Of a stretch of DNA of 64,000 bases, positions 44,176 to 53,205 are shown in pieces. A program made the translations under genes and the position numbers. The notes beneath the pieces are model-generated. The model searched no databases. It was not told the DNA's origin and worked only from the letters and a program-made list of their open reading frames with translations. Source of the stretch: Sulfitobacter aestuariivivens (GTDB lineage Bacteria; Pseudomonadota; Alphaproteobacteria; Rhodobacterales; Rhodobacteraceae); the NCBI RefSeq assembly GCF_014763045.1, contig NZ_JACTAG010000001.1, positions 1,550,001 to 1,614,000 of the forward strand, written 5' to 3'. The stretch's first letter is position 1. Every line of letters starts with the position of its first letter.

Positions 44176-45051
44176 CTACAGCAGGTAAGGACGCGCCACG
44201 TCGGGCAGAGCACCAAAATACAGTGTCTCGTTTGGGGGTGGACTGGCCAAGGGTTTCCCGAAGATCGAGCGGTATTCCTCGTCGAACATTTTGTGCGGGC
44301 GCCGGTCAGGGGGCGCGTTGGTGGCCGCCCCACCATGAACTTGGTGGAATACCCCTTCGCCGAGCAATACGATCGAGACGGTGTCTTGATGCGTGGCGGC
44401 ACGGTTGCGAAACTCATGATTGCAAAGGCCTCCGCCCGGCGAGATGAACGCTGGGTCAAAGCCGCCGATCTTCTCAAAGAAATGCTTTGGTATGCTGAAC
44501 CAGCTACACTCTACCGGAAAACCGCCAAGAAAGCCGTTCCTTGACGAGGGTGCGATCGTCGAGTTGGCGAAAAGTTGGTAGCCGTCGCGCCGCCAATTGA
44601 CCTCTGTGAGCAGCTGATCCTCGACGTCCTGGTTATAACCGTGCTGAATCGAGAGCGGCTGAATATCGCGGCCGATGTGCCAGGCCAGCGCACCAATAAA
44701 AGGCACTGTGTGCAAAGTCTGTGCCATCAGCGTTTGGCGGATCAACCCGGGTGAGGCCATGCGCGCACCATCCACAATCACCGCCAGCGAGTCACTCCGA
44801 GCCATTTTGGCACCGAGATTGACCGCCCCTACCGGCGATACGCTTTCGGTAGCATGGAAGTGGTAGCGGAAATTTTCCCCGTGCTGCGTCACCTCTTTGG
44901 GATCAAGGGGGCACGCGGAGCCGTTGTCGATGGCGATGACCTCGTACTCAGCCGAACTCACGCCGCGCTGATAGTTGGAGCTTAAACTATGGAGCGTGCG
45001 TGCGGCTTCGCGACGCATATTGTGGAACACGACGACGATGGAAAGCTTCAT
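44176..45051 (-). CDS. Family 2 glycosyltransferase-like protein
   Basis: A 291-residue GT-A protein. MKLSIVVVFHNMRREAARTL and EVIAIDNGSACPLDP match the nucleotide-binding start of family 2, and LAVIVDGARMASPGLI takes the DxD place. FEKIGGFDPAFISPGGGLCN is typical of the acceptor region. The DxD motif is a single Asp-Gly here, so activity is likely but not certain. The start overlaps the stop of the second sulfotransferase-like gene (ATGA), and the sulfotransferase gene at 43280 follows. Confidence 0.82.
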   Translation of the reverse strand: MKLSIVVVFHNMRREAARTLHSLSSNYQRGVSSAEYEVIAIDNGSACPLDPKEVTQHGENFRYHFHATESVSPVGAVNLGAKMARSDSLAVIVDGARMASPGLIRQTLMAQTLHTVPFIGALAWHIGRDIQPLSIQHGYNQDVEDQLLTEVNWRRDGYQLFANSTIAPSSRNGFLGGFPVECSWFSIPKHFFEKIGGFDPAFISPGGGLCNHEFRNRAATHQDTVSIVLLGEGVFHQVHGGAATNAPPDRRPHKMFDEEYRSIFGKPLASPPPNETLYFGALPDVARPYLL

Positions 45052-45746
45052 GCGATGGCTGCCTCTTGTAGCTGCGCATAGAGCGTCGCTGTGTCTGCTG
45101 GCAGGGTGATATCAGCGTCGCCCGCTGTCTGATGGCGCAAACCTTCGTCGAAAAACCCAAGTTGATCAGAGGGCGGTGTCAGGCCCAGAGTATTGATCAG
45201 GCGCGCAACGTTGGCGCGATAGTGCGCGGGCGAAACGTCAAAGGACAGTATTTGAACGTCATGGATTTGCGCCAACGCGTGCAGACGTTGGTTATACGCA
45301 GTCCAGAGCGCTATGCCCTGATCGAGCGGCATTTTGTTACGAGCCTGCAGGGACCGTGCAACCGCGATCGGATGACGCAATGATCCAACAAGCCGCGCCT
45401 GAGGCAATACGGCGTGCCAGAAGTCGAATGTGAAAAGGGTGCGCGGATCCTTGAAGCCCCAGACCCGGTCGGTGGGGTAGCCCGTGAGAATCTGGTCACG
45501 GGTTTCAGCGAGGCGATCATCCCACGTCAGCGCGCCATGAGGTGGCGCGTTCCAAGCCGCGCCAAAACCACTTAGGACGGCATCGTTCAGGGCCATCACT
45601 TCGGGATTTTCACGGTTCCCCTTGGCGTTGTGTGCGGACTGACGTTTGACATTGCCCAGCCAGACACCGGCATCTTCCAATACCCCGGCCAAACAACTGG
45701 TACCGCTGCGGTGCATACCGAGAATGAGGAGGGGAGAAGATGTCAT
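45048..45746 (-). CDS. Sulfotransferase family protein
   Basis: A 232-residue protein from ATG 45746 (MTSSPLLILGMHRSGTS). The PAPS loop GMHRSGTSCLAGVLEDAG is at residues 10-27, and the 3'-phosphate motif region is ARLVGSLRHPIAVARSL near 120. WGFKDPRTLFTFDFW is typical of bacterial sulfotransferase-like proteins that also act in glycan gene sets. The longer frame from 45815 has a weak start. It overlaps the glycosyltransferase-like gene by 4 nt (ATGA). No acceptor can be named. Confidence 0.82.
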   Translation of the reverse strand: MTSSPLLILGMHRSGTSCLAGVLEDAGVWLGNVKRQSAHNAKGNRENPEVMALNDAVLSGFGAAWNAPPHGALTWDDRLAETRDQILTGYPTDRVWGFKDPRTLFTFDFWHAVLPQARLVGSLRHPIAVARSLQARNKMPLDQGIALWTAYNQRLHALAQIHDVQILSFDVSPAHYRANVARLINTLGLTPPSDQLGFFDEGLRHQTAGDADITLPADTATLYAQLQEAAIA

Positions 45747-46168
45747 TGAAGGCCCTTTTTGCAGAATGATTTCTTCTTTGTCTACGGTACTCAAATCGAT
45801 GCAACTATAACTCATTTAGCGGTCTTCACGATTTTCCGATGGTCAGCGATTAACTTAGCGATGATTGAAAGACATGCATCTGTCGTCCTAAGCCTCTCTT
45901 TTTGAGAACGGTAGAAAATGCTGGTCTTCCGCCACCACAAACCCCGTTCAAAACTCAAGTGGTCGTTGAAGGTTTTTGTCTCCACCATCAATAGCGGACA
46001 TCGTTGCGGCATGTAGAATGTATCACTCTGGGCTCGTACCGGGCCTCAAAGCCAACGGGAGGGGAAACCACCGAACTCTGCGGCTGTGGCAAATGCGCTG
46101 AGTAGAGGATTCATTCCCTATTAACCAACCGCTCCTATACCTGATTCTGCAACGGACGGAGATCAGGG
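45747..46168. other. 422-nt intergenic region
   Basis: This region separates the divergent sulfotransferase and dprA genes. It should carry both promoters. A minus-strand frame of 66 codons (45812-46012) has no ribosome site, and its upstream sequence does not look coding; it is not called. Confidence 0.4.
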
Positions 46169-47314
46169 ATGACTTTCAGGGAACTATTTCCTTCTTCCAC
46201 TCACCCCCCACTCCCACCCACCCCGGAAGATGAACGGTTTGCCCGTCTTCGTCTGTTGCGCTCGCGCCGGGTCGGTGTCTCGACGTATAAACGACTGCTG
46301 ACTGAATACGGCACTGCGCAGAACGCGCTGGCCGCGCTGCCCGAGGTGGCGCGCGCCGCGGGCGTTTCAGGCTATACCCCCTGCCCCGAAGGGGTGATCC
46401 ACGCAGAGCTGAAGGCCGCACAGGCCGCCGGAGCCGTGCTTTTGATGAAAGGCGATGCGCCCTATCCCGACAGCCTGGCAGAGATTGACGATGCACCACC
46501 CTTTCTGTGGGCGCTTGGCGCTACTGATCTATTGGCGCGACCGATGATATCGCTTGTCGGCGCCCGCAACGCATCGTCTTTGGGTACGCGTATGGCCAAG
46601 GCACTGGCACGCGAACTGGGTGCAGAAGGGTATGTCATCGTCTCTGGGCTTGCGCGCGGCGTCGACGCGGCCGCACATCTTGCCGCATTGCCTACCGGGA
46701 CCATTGCCGTACAGGCTGGCGGCATCGACGTGATGTACCCGGCTGAAAACACCGGGCTGGCCGAAGATATCGCCAAAACAGGTCTGCGTCTTTCCGAACA
46801 GCCCATGGGCCTGCAGCCCATGGCGCGGCATTTCCCAAGCCGCAATCGCATCATCTCGGGCTTGTCAAAGGGCACGATTGTGGTTGAGGCCGCCGCAAAA
46901 TCCGGCAGCCTGATCACCGCGCGCGACGCTCTGGATCAGGGCCGCGAGGTGCTCAGCGTACCGGGGCACCCCTTCGATGCGCGCGCCGCAGGGTGCAACA
47001 TGCTGATCCGTGATGGCGCCGCACTTGTCCGGTCTGCTGCCGATGTGCTTGAAGTCATGCAACCGCACCTGCCGCGCGCTGATGCGCAGAAGCCCACGGC
47101 GGCGCCTGTCGCACGTCCCCCCCGGTCCTTGCCGCAAACCGCAAGACTGCACGCCCAGATCCTCTCGCGTCTGGGTCCTTCCCCCCTTGCCGAAGATCAG
47201 CTGATCCGCGATCTTAACGCCCCTCCCGCCGATGTGGCCCCGGTCCTGATCGATCTTGAACTTGACGGGCAAATCGCCCGCCGTCCGGGCGGCCTGCTGA
47301 CGCGCATAGTCTGA
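46169..47314 (+). CDS. dprA: DNA-processing protein DprA (Smf)
   Basis: A 381-residue protein. The N-terminal SAM-like part (RLRLLRSRRVGVSTYKRLL) is followed by the Rossmann-type domain with SLVGARNASSLGTRMAKAL near 125 and HFPSRNRIISGLSKGTIVVEAA near 215, and a C-terminal winged helix (about 325-381). DprA loads RecA on incoming single-stranded DNA. GACGGAGATCAGGG before the ATG gives a ribosome site. It lies upstream of topA, a common Rhodobacterales order. Confidence 0.95.
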   Translation: MTFRELFPSSTHPPLPPTPEDERFARLRLLRSRRVGVSTYKRLLTEYGTAQNALAALPEVARAAGVSGYTPCPEGVIHAELKAAQAAGAVLLMKGDAPYPDSLAEIDDAPPFLWALGATDLLARPMISLVGARNASSLGTRMAKALARELGAEGYVIVSGLARGVDAAAHLAALPTGTIAVQAGGIDVMYPAENTGLAEDIAKTGLRLSEQPMGLQPMARHFPSRNRIISGLSKGTIVVEAAAKSGSLITARDALDQGREVLSVPGHPFDARAAGCNMLIRDGAALVRSAADVLEVMQPHLPRADAQKPTAAPVARPPRSLPQTARLHAQILSRLGPSPLAEDQLIRDLNAPPADVAPVLIDLELDGQIARRPGGLLTRIV

Positions 47315-47556
47315 CGGACGGGCCCGGCGCAGCGCGCAGGCAAGGTGCTTTAGGCCGCCGCATCGTGGCCGCCGCAAGGCACGAACCCGGCGCTTGCCCT
47401 GCCGCTGCGTCGCCTCAAGCCCCGCAATCCCGCAGCGACAATAAACACGTCTGAATTCCACACTGCGCGACATCGGCGCATTGACAAACTGCCTTGTGAT
47501 CCCACATGTGACATCGCAATGCCCGATCGCCAAATTCATTCAAGGTGCCTCATTTC

Positions 47557-50148
47557 ATGCCAGTAGTTGTTGTCGAATCCCCGGCCAAAGCCAAAACGAT
47601 CAACAAATATCTGGGAAATGACTTTACCGTTCTGGCGTCTTATGGCCACGTCCGGGACCTGCCGCCAAAAGACGGCTCGGTCGATCCCGAAAACGACTTC
47701 GACATGAAGTGGGAAGTCGCCAGTACCTCCAAGAAACATGTCAAAGCAATCGCTGACGCGCTCAAGGATGACAACGCGCTGATCCTCGCCACGGACCCTG
47801 ACCGTGAAGGCGAAGCAATCAGTTGGCACCTGCAAGAGGCCCTGACCAACCGCAAATCCATCAAGAAGGACACGCCCGTCAGCCGCGTCGTATTCAACCA
47901 GATTACCAAAAAGGCCGTGACCGAAGCGATGGAGAACCCGCGCCAGGTCGATATGCCCCTTGTTGAGGCCTACCTCGCGCGCCGCGCGCTGGATTATCTG
48001 GTTGGGTTCAACCTCAGCCCCGTCCTGTGGCGCAAACTGCCCGGTGCAAAATCTGCAGGCCGCGTGCAATCCGTTACCCTGCGCCTGATCGTTGAGCGCG
48101 AGATGGAGATCGAGGCGTTTCGCGCCCGCGAATACTGGTCCGTCAAGGCGCTTCTTGCCACTCCGCGCGGTCAAGAATTCGAGGCACGGCTGGTCACGCT
48201 TGCGGGCAAGAAACTGGACAAATTCGATCTGGGCAATGCTACGCAGGCAGAAATGGCGGTGCAGGCGATCACCAGCCGCGATCTGACGGTCTCCAGCGTC
48301 GAGGCCAAGCCGGCAACGCGCAATCCGTCTGCACCCTTCATGACATCGACGCTGCAGCAAGAGGCGTCCCGCAAGTTTGGCATGGGCGCGCGCGCCACCA
48401 TGTCCACCGCGCAGCGCCTGTATGAGGCGGGCCACATTACCTACATGCGTACCGACGGCATCGATATGGCCCCCGAGGCCGTTCAGATGGCACGCGACGC
48501 AATCAAGGACCGGTATGGTGCGGAGTACGTGCCCGGCGAACCGCGGGTCTACAAAAACAAGGCCAAGAATGCGCAGGAAGCGCATGAATGTATCCGCCCC
48601 ACGGATATGACCAAGGACGCGGCCTCGCTCAAATCACTCGAGCCCGACCAGCGCAAACTCTACGATCTGATCTGGAAGCGCACGCTTGCCTGCCAGATGG
48701 CCTCGGCCCGGCTGGAGCGGACGACCGTCGAGATCAGCAGCAAAGACGCACAGGTCGGCCTGCGCGCCAATGGTCAGGTCATCCTGTTTGACGGCTTTCT
48801 CAAGGTCTATGAAGAAGGCCGCGATGATGTTGTGGTCGATGACGACGACAAGCGTTTGCCGCAGATCACTCAGGGCGACGCGATGGACAAACGCGCGGTC
48901 ACGCCTGAGCAGCACTTCACCCAACCGCCCCCCCGCTACACCGAAGCAACTCTGGTCAAAAGGATGGAAGAACTGGGCATTGGCCGCCCGTCGACCTACG
49001 CCAGCATCGTCACCACCATCCAGGACCGCGAATATGTGCGCAAGGAGGGCAACCGACTGATCCCCGAGGACAAGGGCCGGCTGGTGACGGCCTTCCTCGA
49101 AAACTACTTTCGCAAATATGTAGGCTACGACTTTACGGCCGGGCTGGAAGACCAGCTTGATCAGATTTCCGCCGCGGATGCCGACTATAAAGTTGTGCTA
49201 AGCCGCTTCTGGCGCGATTTCTCCGCCGCGATCGCCGAAACGTCTGACCTGCGCATTACCGAGGTGCTCGAAAAGATCAACGAGGTGCTGGAGCCACATC
49301 TGTTCCCGCCAACCGAAGACGGTAGTGATCCGCGTCTTTGCCCCCATTGTGGAGCAGGTAAGCTGTCGATGCGCACCGCGCGCTCTGGCGGGGCCTTCAT
49401 CGGATGCTCAAACTATCCCGAATGTCGCTACACGCGTCCCTTCGGCCCCCCCGACCCGGAGGCCGAGGCCTCAGCCATCCCTCCAGACGGCAAGCTGCTG
49501 GGCGAGGATCAGGGTGACGAGATCCGCGTCTTCAAGGGCCGCTTTGGCCCCTATGTCCAGCGCGGGCCGGTAACGGAAGAAAACAAGAAACCCCCGCGCC
49601 AGTCGGTCCCCAAGGACTGGCCCGCCGAAGAGCTCGAGCTCGACCGGGCCCTGATGTTGCTGTCCCTGCCGCGCCAGATCGGCCCGCACCCCGAAGACGG
49701 CATCATGGTATGGTCCAACATCGGGCGCTATGGCCCCTACATTAAACACGCCGAAAGCACCTCTGATCGCGGTGGCACCAACGCCAATCTGGAAAGCCTG
49801 GATGAGGTGTTTACGGTGGGTATGAACCGCGCCGTGCAGCTTTTGGCTGAAAAAGTCGCCAGCAGGGGCGGTCGTGGCAAAGCCGCCAAACCGATCCGCG
49901 AGCTGGGCGATCACCCCGAGGCAGGAGGCGCCGTCAACATCATGGATGGCAAATACGGGCCTTACGTGAAATGGGAAAAGATCAACGCGACCATCCCAGA
50001 CACGATCAGCCCCGAAGAGCTTACAATGGCGCAGGCCGTCGATCTGATTGACGAACGCGCCGCCAAGTCTGGCAAAAAGGTCACCAAGAAAAAGGCCGCG
50101 CCCAAAAAGAAAGCGGCCCCCAAAAAGAAGCCCACCGCCAAGAAATAG
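47557..50148 (+). CDS. topA: DNA topoisomerase I
   Basis: An 863-residue type IA topoisomerase. The Toprim domain contains VVVVESPAKAKTI at the start and ATDPDREGEAISWHLQ near residue 75. The active-site Tyr is in HITYMRTDGIDM near residue 298. A C4 zinc finger (CPHCGAGK ... CSNYPEC) is near residue 590, followed by TopA C-terminal repeats, one KYGPYVKW near 810, and a Lys/Ala/Pro-rich tail (KKAAPKKKAAPKKKP). It relaxes negative supercoils. The ATG at 47557 behind AAGG is preferred to the one at 47545. Confidence 0.97.
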   Translation: MPVVVVESPAKAKTINKYLGNDFTVLASYGHVRDLPPKDGSVDPENDFDMKWEVASTSKKHVKAIADALKDDNALILATDPDREGEAISWHLQEALTNRKSIKKDTPVSRVVFNQITKKAVTEAMENPRQVDMPLVEAYLARRALDYLVGFNLSPVLWRKLPGAKSAGRVQSVTLRLIVEREMEIEAFRAREYWSVKALLATPRGQEFEARLVTLAGKKLDKFDLGNATQAEMAVQAITSRDLTVSSVEAKPATRNPSAPFMTSTLQQEASRKFGMGARATMSTAQRLYEAGHITYMRTDGIDMAPEAVQMARDAIKDRYGAEYVPGEPRVYKNKAKNAQEAHECIRPTDMTKDAASLKSLEPDQRKLYDLIWKRTLACQMASARLERTTVEISSKDAQVGLRANGQVILFDGFLKVYEEGRDDVVVDDDDKRLPQITQGDAMDKRAVTPEQHFTQPPPRYTEATLVKRMEELGIGRPSTYASIVTTIQDREYVRKEGNRLIPEDKGRLVTAFLENYFRKYVGYDFTAGLEDQLDQISAADADYKVVLSRFWRDFSAAIAETSDLRITEVLEKINEVLEPHLFPPTEDGSDPRLCPHCGAGKLSMRTARSGGAFIGCSNYPECRYTRPFGPPDPEAEASAIPPDGKLLGEDQGDEIRVFKGRFGPYVQRGPVTEENKKPPRQSVPKDWPAEELELDRALMLLSLPRQIGPHPEDGIMVWSNIGRYGPYIKHAESTSDRGGTNANLESLDEVFTVGMNRAVQLLAEKVASRGGRGKAAKPIRELGDHPEAGGAVNIMDGKYGPYVKWEKINATIPDTISPEELTMAQAVDLIDERAAKSGKKVTKKKAAPKKKAAPKKKPTAKK

Positions 50149-50155
50149 GCGGGCC

Positions 50156-50605
50156 TCAGCCCTCGGTTTTTTGCAGCGTCTCCACGTGTGTGGCGACTTT
50201 GCCCATCAGGGCAATCAGCATGTCCTGCTCGGATGCCGTCAGGGCAGACAGAAACACCCCCATGTTCTGGATGTCCTGTGCGTGGATCGTCTGCGCGATC
50301 TCAAGCCCCTTGTCGCTAAGCGCAATGTCATAGGCGCGCCGGTCGGTCTTTGACTGCGTGCGCTCTATCAGCCCGCGCGATTTCAGCCGCGCAATCACGC
50401 TGCTGGCGGTGGTGGGCGCGATCCCGATCTGCTCTGCCGCGTCAGAGGCGCGCAGGCTGCCCTGCTCGCGCAGCAATCCCAAAAGGTGGAAATCCAGCGC
50501 GTTGAAGCGGATGACATGCTGATGCTCCGGCGCGGTACGCTCGCTTACCAGCATCACGTGCATCAGTTGACGGACACTGTCTAGAAGGCGGGTCTCGCGG
50601 CTCAT
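50156..50605 (-). CDS. MarR family transcriptional regulator
   Basis: A 149-residue protein from ATG 50605 (MSRETRLLDSVRQLMHVM). The winged helix spans about residues 35-100: ALDFHLLGLLREQGSLRASDAAEQIGIAPTTAS holds the HTH, and RLKSRGLIERTQSKTDRRAYDIALSDKGL the wing with the conserved Asp-Arg. It is divergent from the SRPBCC gene at 50708. Two 11-bp palindromes lie between them and are likely its operators. The ligand is unknown. It is convergent with topA, 7 nt apart. Confidence 0.9.
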   Translation of the reverse strand: MSRETRLLDSVRQLMHVMLVSERTAPEHQHVIRFNALDFHLLGLLREQGSLRASDAAEQIGIAPTTASSVIARLKSRGLIERTQSKTDRRAYDIALSDKGLEIAQTIHAQDIQNMGVFLSALTASEQDMLIALMGKVATHVETLQKTEG

Positions 50606-50658
50606 GAGTGGTTTTTCGCCAATCCCTCTTGAACACGCAAGGGGGAACCCCATTTACT

Positions 50659-50690
50659 ACGATATTCGTATTAAGTACTGCGAACTTCGC
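50659..50690. promoter_or_regulatory. Paired palindromes, probable MarR operators
   Basis: ACGA-TAT-TCGT at 50659-50669 and GCGA-ACT-TCGC at 50680-50690 share the form xCGA-N3-TCGx, with centres 21 bp apart (two helical turns). They lie between the divergent marR-type and SRPBCC genes, so both promoters could be controlled at once. Confidence 0.65.
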
Positions 50691-50707
50691 ATCAAAAGGA
50701 GCCCACC

Positions 50708-51319
50708 ATGTCCAGAATGTCCAGATCCATCGCCCTTGTCACCGCGCTGAGCTTTTCGGGGGCCGCCGCTTTCTGGGTCACGACCGCGCAGGCGGAAAAG
50801 CCGAGCCCCGCTGCCCTCACCGCCCCGCCGCCTGTCGCCAAGGAAAGCCTTTATCAGTCAAACCGGGTGACATCCGCCCTGCCCGGCACCCCCAATGAGG
50901 TCCGCGCGTTTTTTGATGCCAACCCAATCGTTGATTTTCTGACCCCGACAGATGCGATCCCCGCAATCACCGGCATCACCTATCTGACCGGCGACTGGCC
51001 AGAGGTCGGCGCGCAGCGCCGCGTGAACCTTGACGGCGGATATTCTGTGCTGGAGCGGGTGCTGGTAAACACGCCCTCGCAGTTCACCTATCAGATCTGG
51101 GAGATCACCGCCCCCGCCGGCCGCTTCATCGATCACATCAAGGGAGAATTCCGTTATCTCGACCAGACGGACGGCGGCACCGAGGTGGTGTGGGATTACA
51201 ACGTCAAACCAGCAGCGTTCTTTGCCCGGCCCTTCATTCGTCAGTACCTCGACAATGATTTCGGGCCCTTCATGGCCGCTGGCATGACCGGCATCTCGGA
51301 GGCCTATCGCACCCGCTGA
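50708..51319 (+). CDS. SRPBCC family secreted protein
   Basis: A 203-residue protein. AAAGGAG precedes the ATG. A Sec signal peptide (about residues 1-29, MSRMSRSIALVTALSFSGAA...) is followed by an SRPBCC-like helix-grip fold with EVRAFFDANPIVDFLTPTD near the start and DHIKGEFRYLDQTDGGTEVVWDYNVKPAAF in the middle. The fold binds hydrophobic ligands; no catalytic site is seen. It is divergent from the MarR gene, which probably represses it, and precedes scoAB by about 100 nt. Confidence 0.72.
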   Translation: MSRMSRSIALVTALSFSGAAAFWVTTAQAEKPSPAALTAPPPVAKESLYQSNRVTSALPGTPNEVRAFFDANPIVDFLTPTDAIPAITGITYLTGDWPEVGAQRRVNLDGGYSVLERVLVNTPSQFTYQIWEITAPAGRFIDHIKGEFRYLDQTDGGTEVVWDYNVKPAAFFARPFIRQYLDNDFGPFMAAGMTGISEAYRTR

Positions 51320-51420
51320 ACGAATGCTGGCGCCCCCTTCAGGCGAAGGATTTGACAGTGCCGCGCTGCGGCGTCACAACAGGTCCGACACATTTCTGAC
51401 CTGCAAGGGGGACACAACCC

Positions 51421-52125
51421 ATGAACAAGATTTACGGCTCTGCCGCCGAGGCGCTCGACGGGGTCCTGTCGGATGGCATGCTGATCGCAGCAGGCGGCTT
51501 TGGCCTGTGCGGCATTCCCGAATTGCTGCTTCAGGCGATCAAGGATGCGGGCACGAAAAACCTGACCTTCGCGTCCAATAACGCAGGCGTGGATGATTTC
51601 GGCATCGGCATCCTGCTGCAGACCAAGCAGGTCAAAAAGATGATCAGCTCTTATGTCGGCGAAAACGCCGAATTCATGCGGCAGTATTTGTCTGGTGAGC
51701 TGGAGCTGGAATTCAACCCCCAAGGTACTCTGGCAGAGCGCATGCGCGCCGCAGGCTGCGGCATCCCCGGCTTTTACACAAAAACCGGCGTCGGCACTGT
51801 GATTGCGGACGGCAAGGAAGTGAAGCAATTCAACGGAGAGGATTATATCCTCGAAGAAGGCATCTTTGCCGATCTCAGCATCGTCAAGGCGTGGAAGGCG
51901 GACGACACGGGCAACCTCGTGTTCCGCAAAACCGCCCGCAACTTCAACCCGCCCGCCGCCATGTGCGGCAAGATCTGCGTGGCGGAAGTGGAAGAGATCG
52001 TCCCGCGCGGATCGCTTGACCCCGACGGGATCCACCTGCCCGGCATCTATGTGCACCGCATCGTACAGGGCGAGCACGAAAAGCGGATCGAACAACGGAC
52101 GACCAGAACGCGGGAGAACGCATAA
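51421..52125 (+). CDS. scoA: 3-oxoacid CoA-transferase subunit A
   Basis: A 234-residue protein of CoA transferase family I. SDGMLIAAGGFGLCGIPELLLQAI is the CoA-binding signature (GGFGLCGIP), and GVDDFGIGILLQTKQVKKMI is typical of subunit A. With ScoB it moves CoA from succinyl-CoA to acetoacetate, allowing use of ketone bodies and PHB-derived acetoacetate. GGGGG precedes the ATG. The stop overlaps the scoB start (TAATG). Confidence 0.93.
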   Translation: MNKIYGSAAEALDGVLSDGMLIAAGGFGLCGIPELLLQAIKDAGTKNLTFASNNAGVDDFGIGILLQTKQVKKMISSYVGENAEFMRQYLSGELELEFNPQGTLAERMRAAGCGIPGFYTKTGVGTVIADGKEVKQFNGEDYILEEGIFADLSIVKAWKADDTGNLVFRKTARNFNPPAAMCGKICVAEVEEIVPRGSLDPDGIHLPGIYVHRIVQGEHEKRIEQRTTRTRENA

Positions 52126-52745
52126 TGTGGGATCGCAACCAGATGGCGGCACGCGCCGCAGAAGAACTCGAAGATGGCATGTATGTGAACCTCGGCATCG
52201 GCATCCCGACGCTGGTGGCCAACTACGTCGGCGACAAGGACATCACCCTACAGTCTGAGAACGGCATGCTGGGCATGGGCCCCTTCCCCTTTGAGGGCGA
52301 AGAAGATCCCGACCTCATCAATGCGGGCAAGCAGACAATCACCGAGCTCAGCCGCACCGCTTACTTTGATAGCGCCCAGAGCTTTGGCATGATCCGTGGC
52401 GGCAAGATCGCCGCGGCAATTCTCGGGGCCATGGAAGTGGCCGAAAACGGTGATCTGGCCAACTGGATGATCCCGGGCAAGCTGGTCAAGGGCATGGGCG
52501 GTGCGATGGACCTCGTCGCGGGCGTCGGCCGCGTCATCGTCGTGATGGATCACACAAACAAGCATGGCGACAGCAAGGTGCTGCCGGAATGCACGCTTCC
52601 GCTCACGGGCAAGGGCGTGGTGGACCGGATCATCACCAACCTTGGTGTGCTGGACGTGGTCGAGGGCGGTCTGCGGATCGTCGAATGCGCAGATGGCGTG
52701 ACAGAGGACGAATTGCGCGCAGCAACCGAAGCCACCCTTGTCTGA
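52125..52745 (+). CDS. scoB: 3-oxoacid CoA-transferase subunit B
   Basis: A 206-residue protein. The catalytic Glu is in QSENGMLGMGPFP near residue 46, and LGIGIPTLVANYV near 24 is the CoA loop. LPLTGKGVVDRIITNLGVLDV near the C-terminus is characteristic of beta subunits. Together with ScoA it forms the transferase; the start codon shares an A with the scoA stop. Confidence 0.94.
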   Translation: MWDRNQMAARAAEELEDGMYVNLGIGIPTLVANYVGDKDITLQSENGMLGMGPFPFEGEEDPDLINAGKQTITELSRTAYFDSAQSFGMIRGGKIAAAILGAMEVAENGDLANWMIPGKLVKGMGGAMDLVAGVGRVIVVMDHTNKHGDSKVLPECTLPLTGKGVVDRIITNLGVLDVVEGGLRIVECADGVTEDELRAATEATLV

Positions 52746-53028
52746 TCCACAGATCACCCATCGGCTTGAGGGCTCAAAGGGACAATATGTTCTAAGCCAG
52801 AATGGCGCAGAGGCCGTGCTGACCTATTCCAAGCTCGGTGAACATCAGGTCATCGCGGACCACACGGAAGTGCCCGAAACCCTCAGCGGTACGGGCGCAG
52901 GCCTCAAACTGGTCGAACGGCTGGTATCGGACGCCCGCGCGCAGGGCTTTCGCATTGTGCCGCTTTGCCCGTTCGTGAATGCCATGCGGCGCAAACATCC
53001 TGAATGGGCGGATGCTTTCAACGTCTGA
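52738..53028 (+). CDS. Short GNAT-type N-acetyltransferase
   Basis: A 96-residue protein starting at TTG 52738, inside scoB by 8 nt, so translation is probably coupled. It is a minimal GNAT of the YjdJ type: HTEVPETLSGTGAGLKLVERLV holds the acetyl-CoA loop (SGTGAGLKL), and FRIVPLCPFVNAMRRKHPEW is the conserved end with the CPFV motif. The substrate is not known. The family is often next to metabolic genes without a clear link. Confidence 0.85.
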   Translation: MSDPQITHRLEGSKGQYVLSQNGAEAVLTYSKLGEHQVIADHTEVPETLSGTGAGLKLVERLVSDARAQGFRIVPLCPFVNAMRRKHPEWADAFNV

Positions 53029-53205
53029 CGGCACTATGCCCCTCTAGCCGCGCAAGTGGAACAGAGGTCGAATTTGAGTTTAAGAGAAAGATGAAGGACA
53101 GGGCGCCGCACTTCATCTTTCAAAATAAACTCAAGTTCCCACCCTTGCGACGACCGCTGACTTAGAACGTCGTACACCCGGCCAGCGGGGCCATTGCCCG
53201 TCCGC

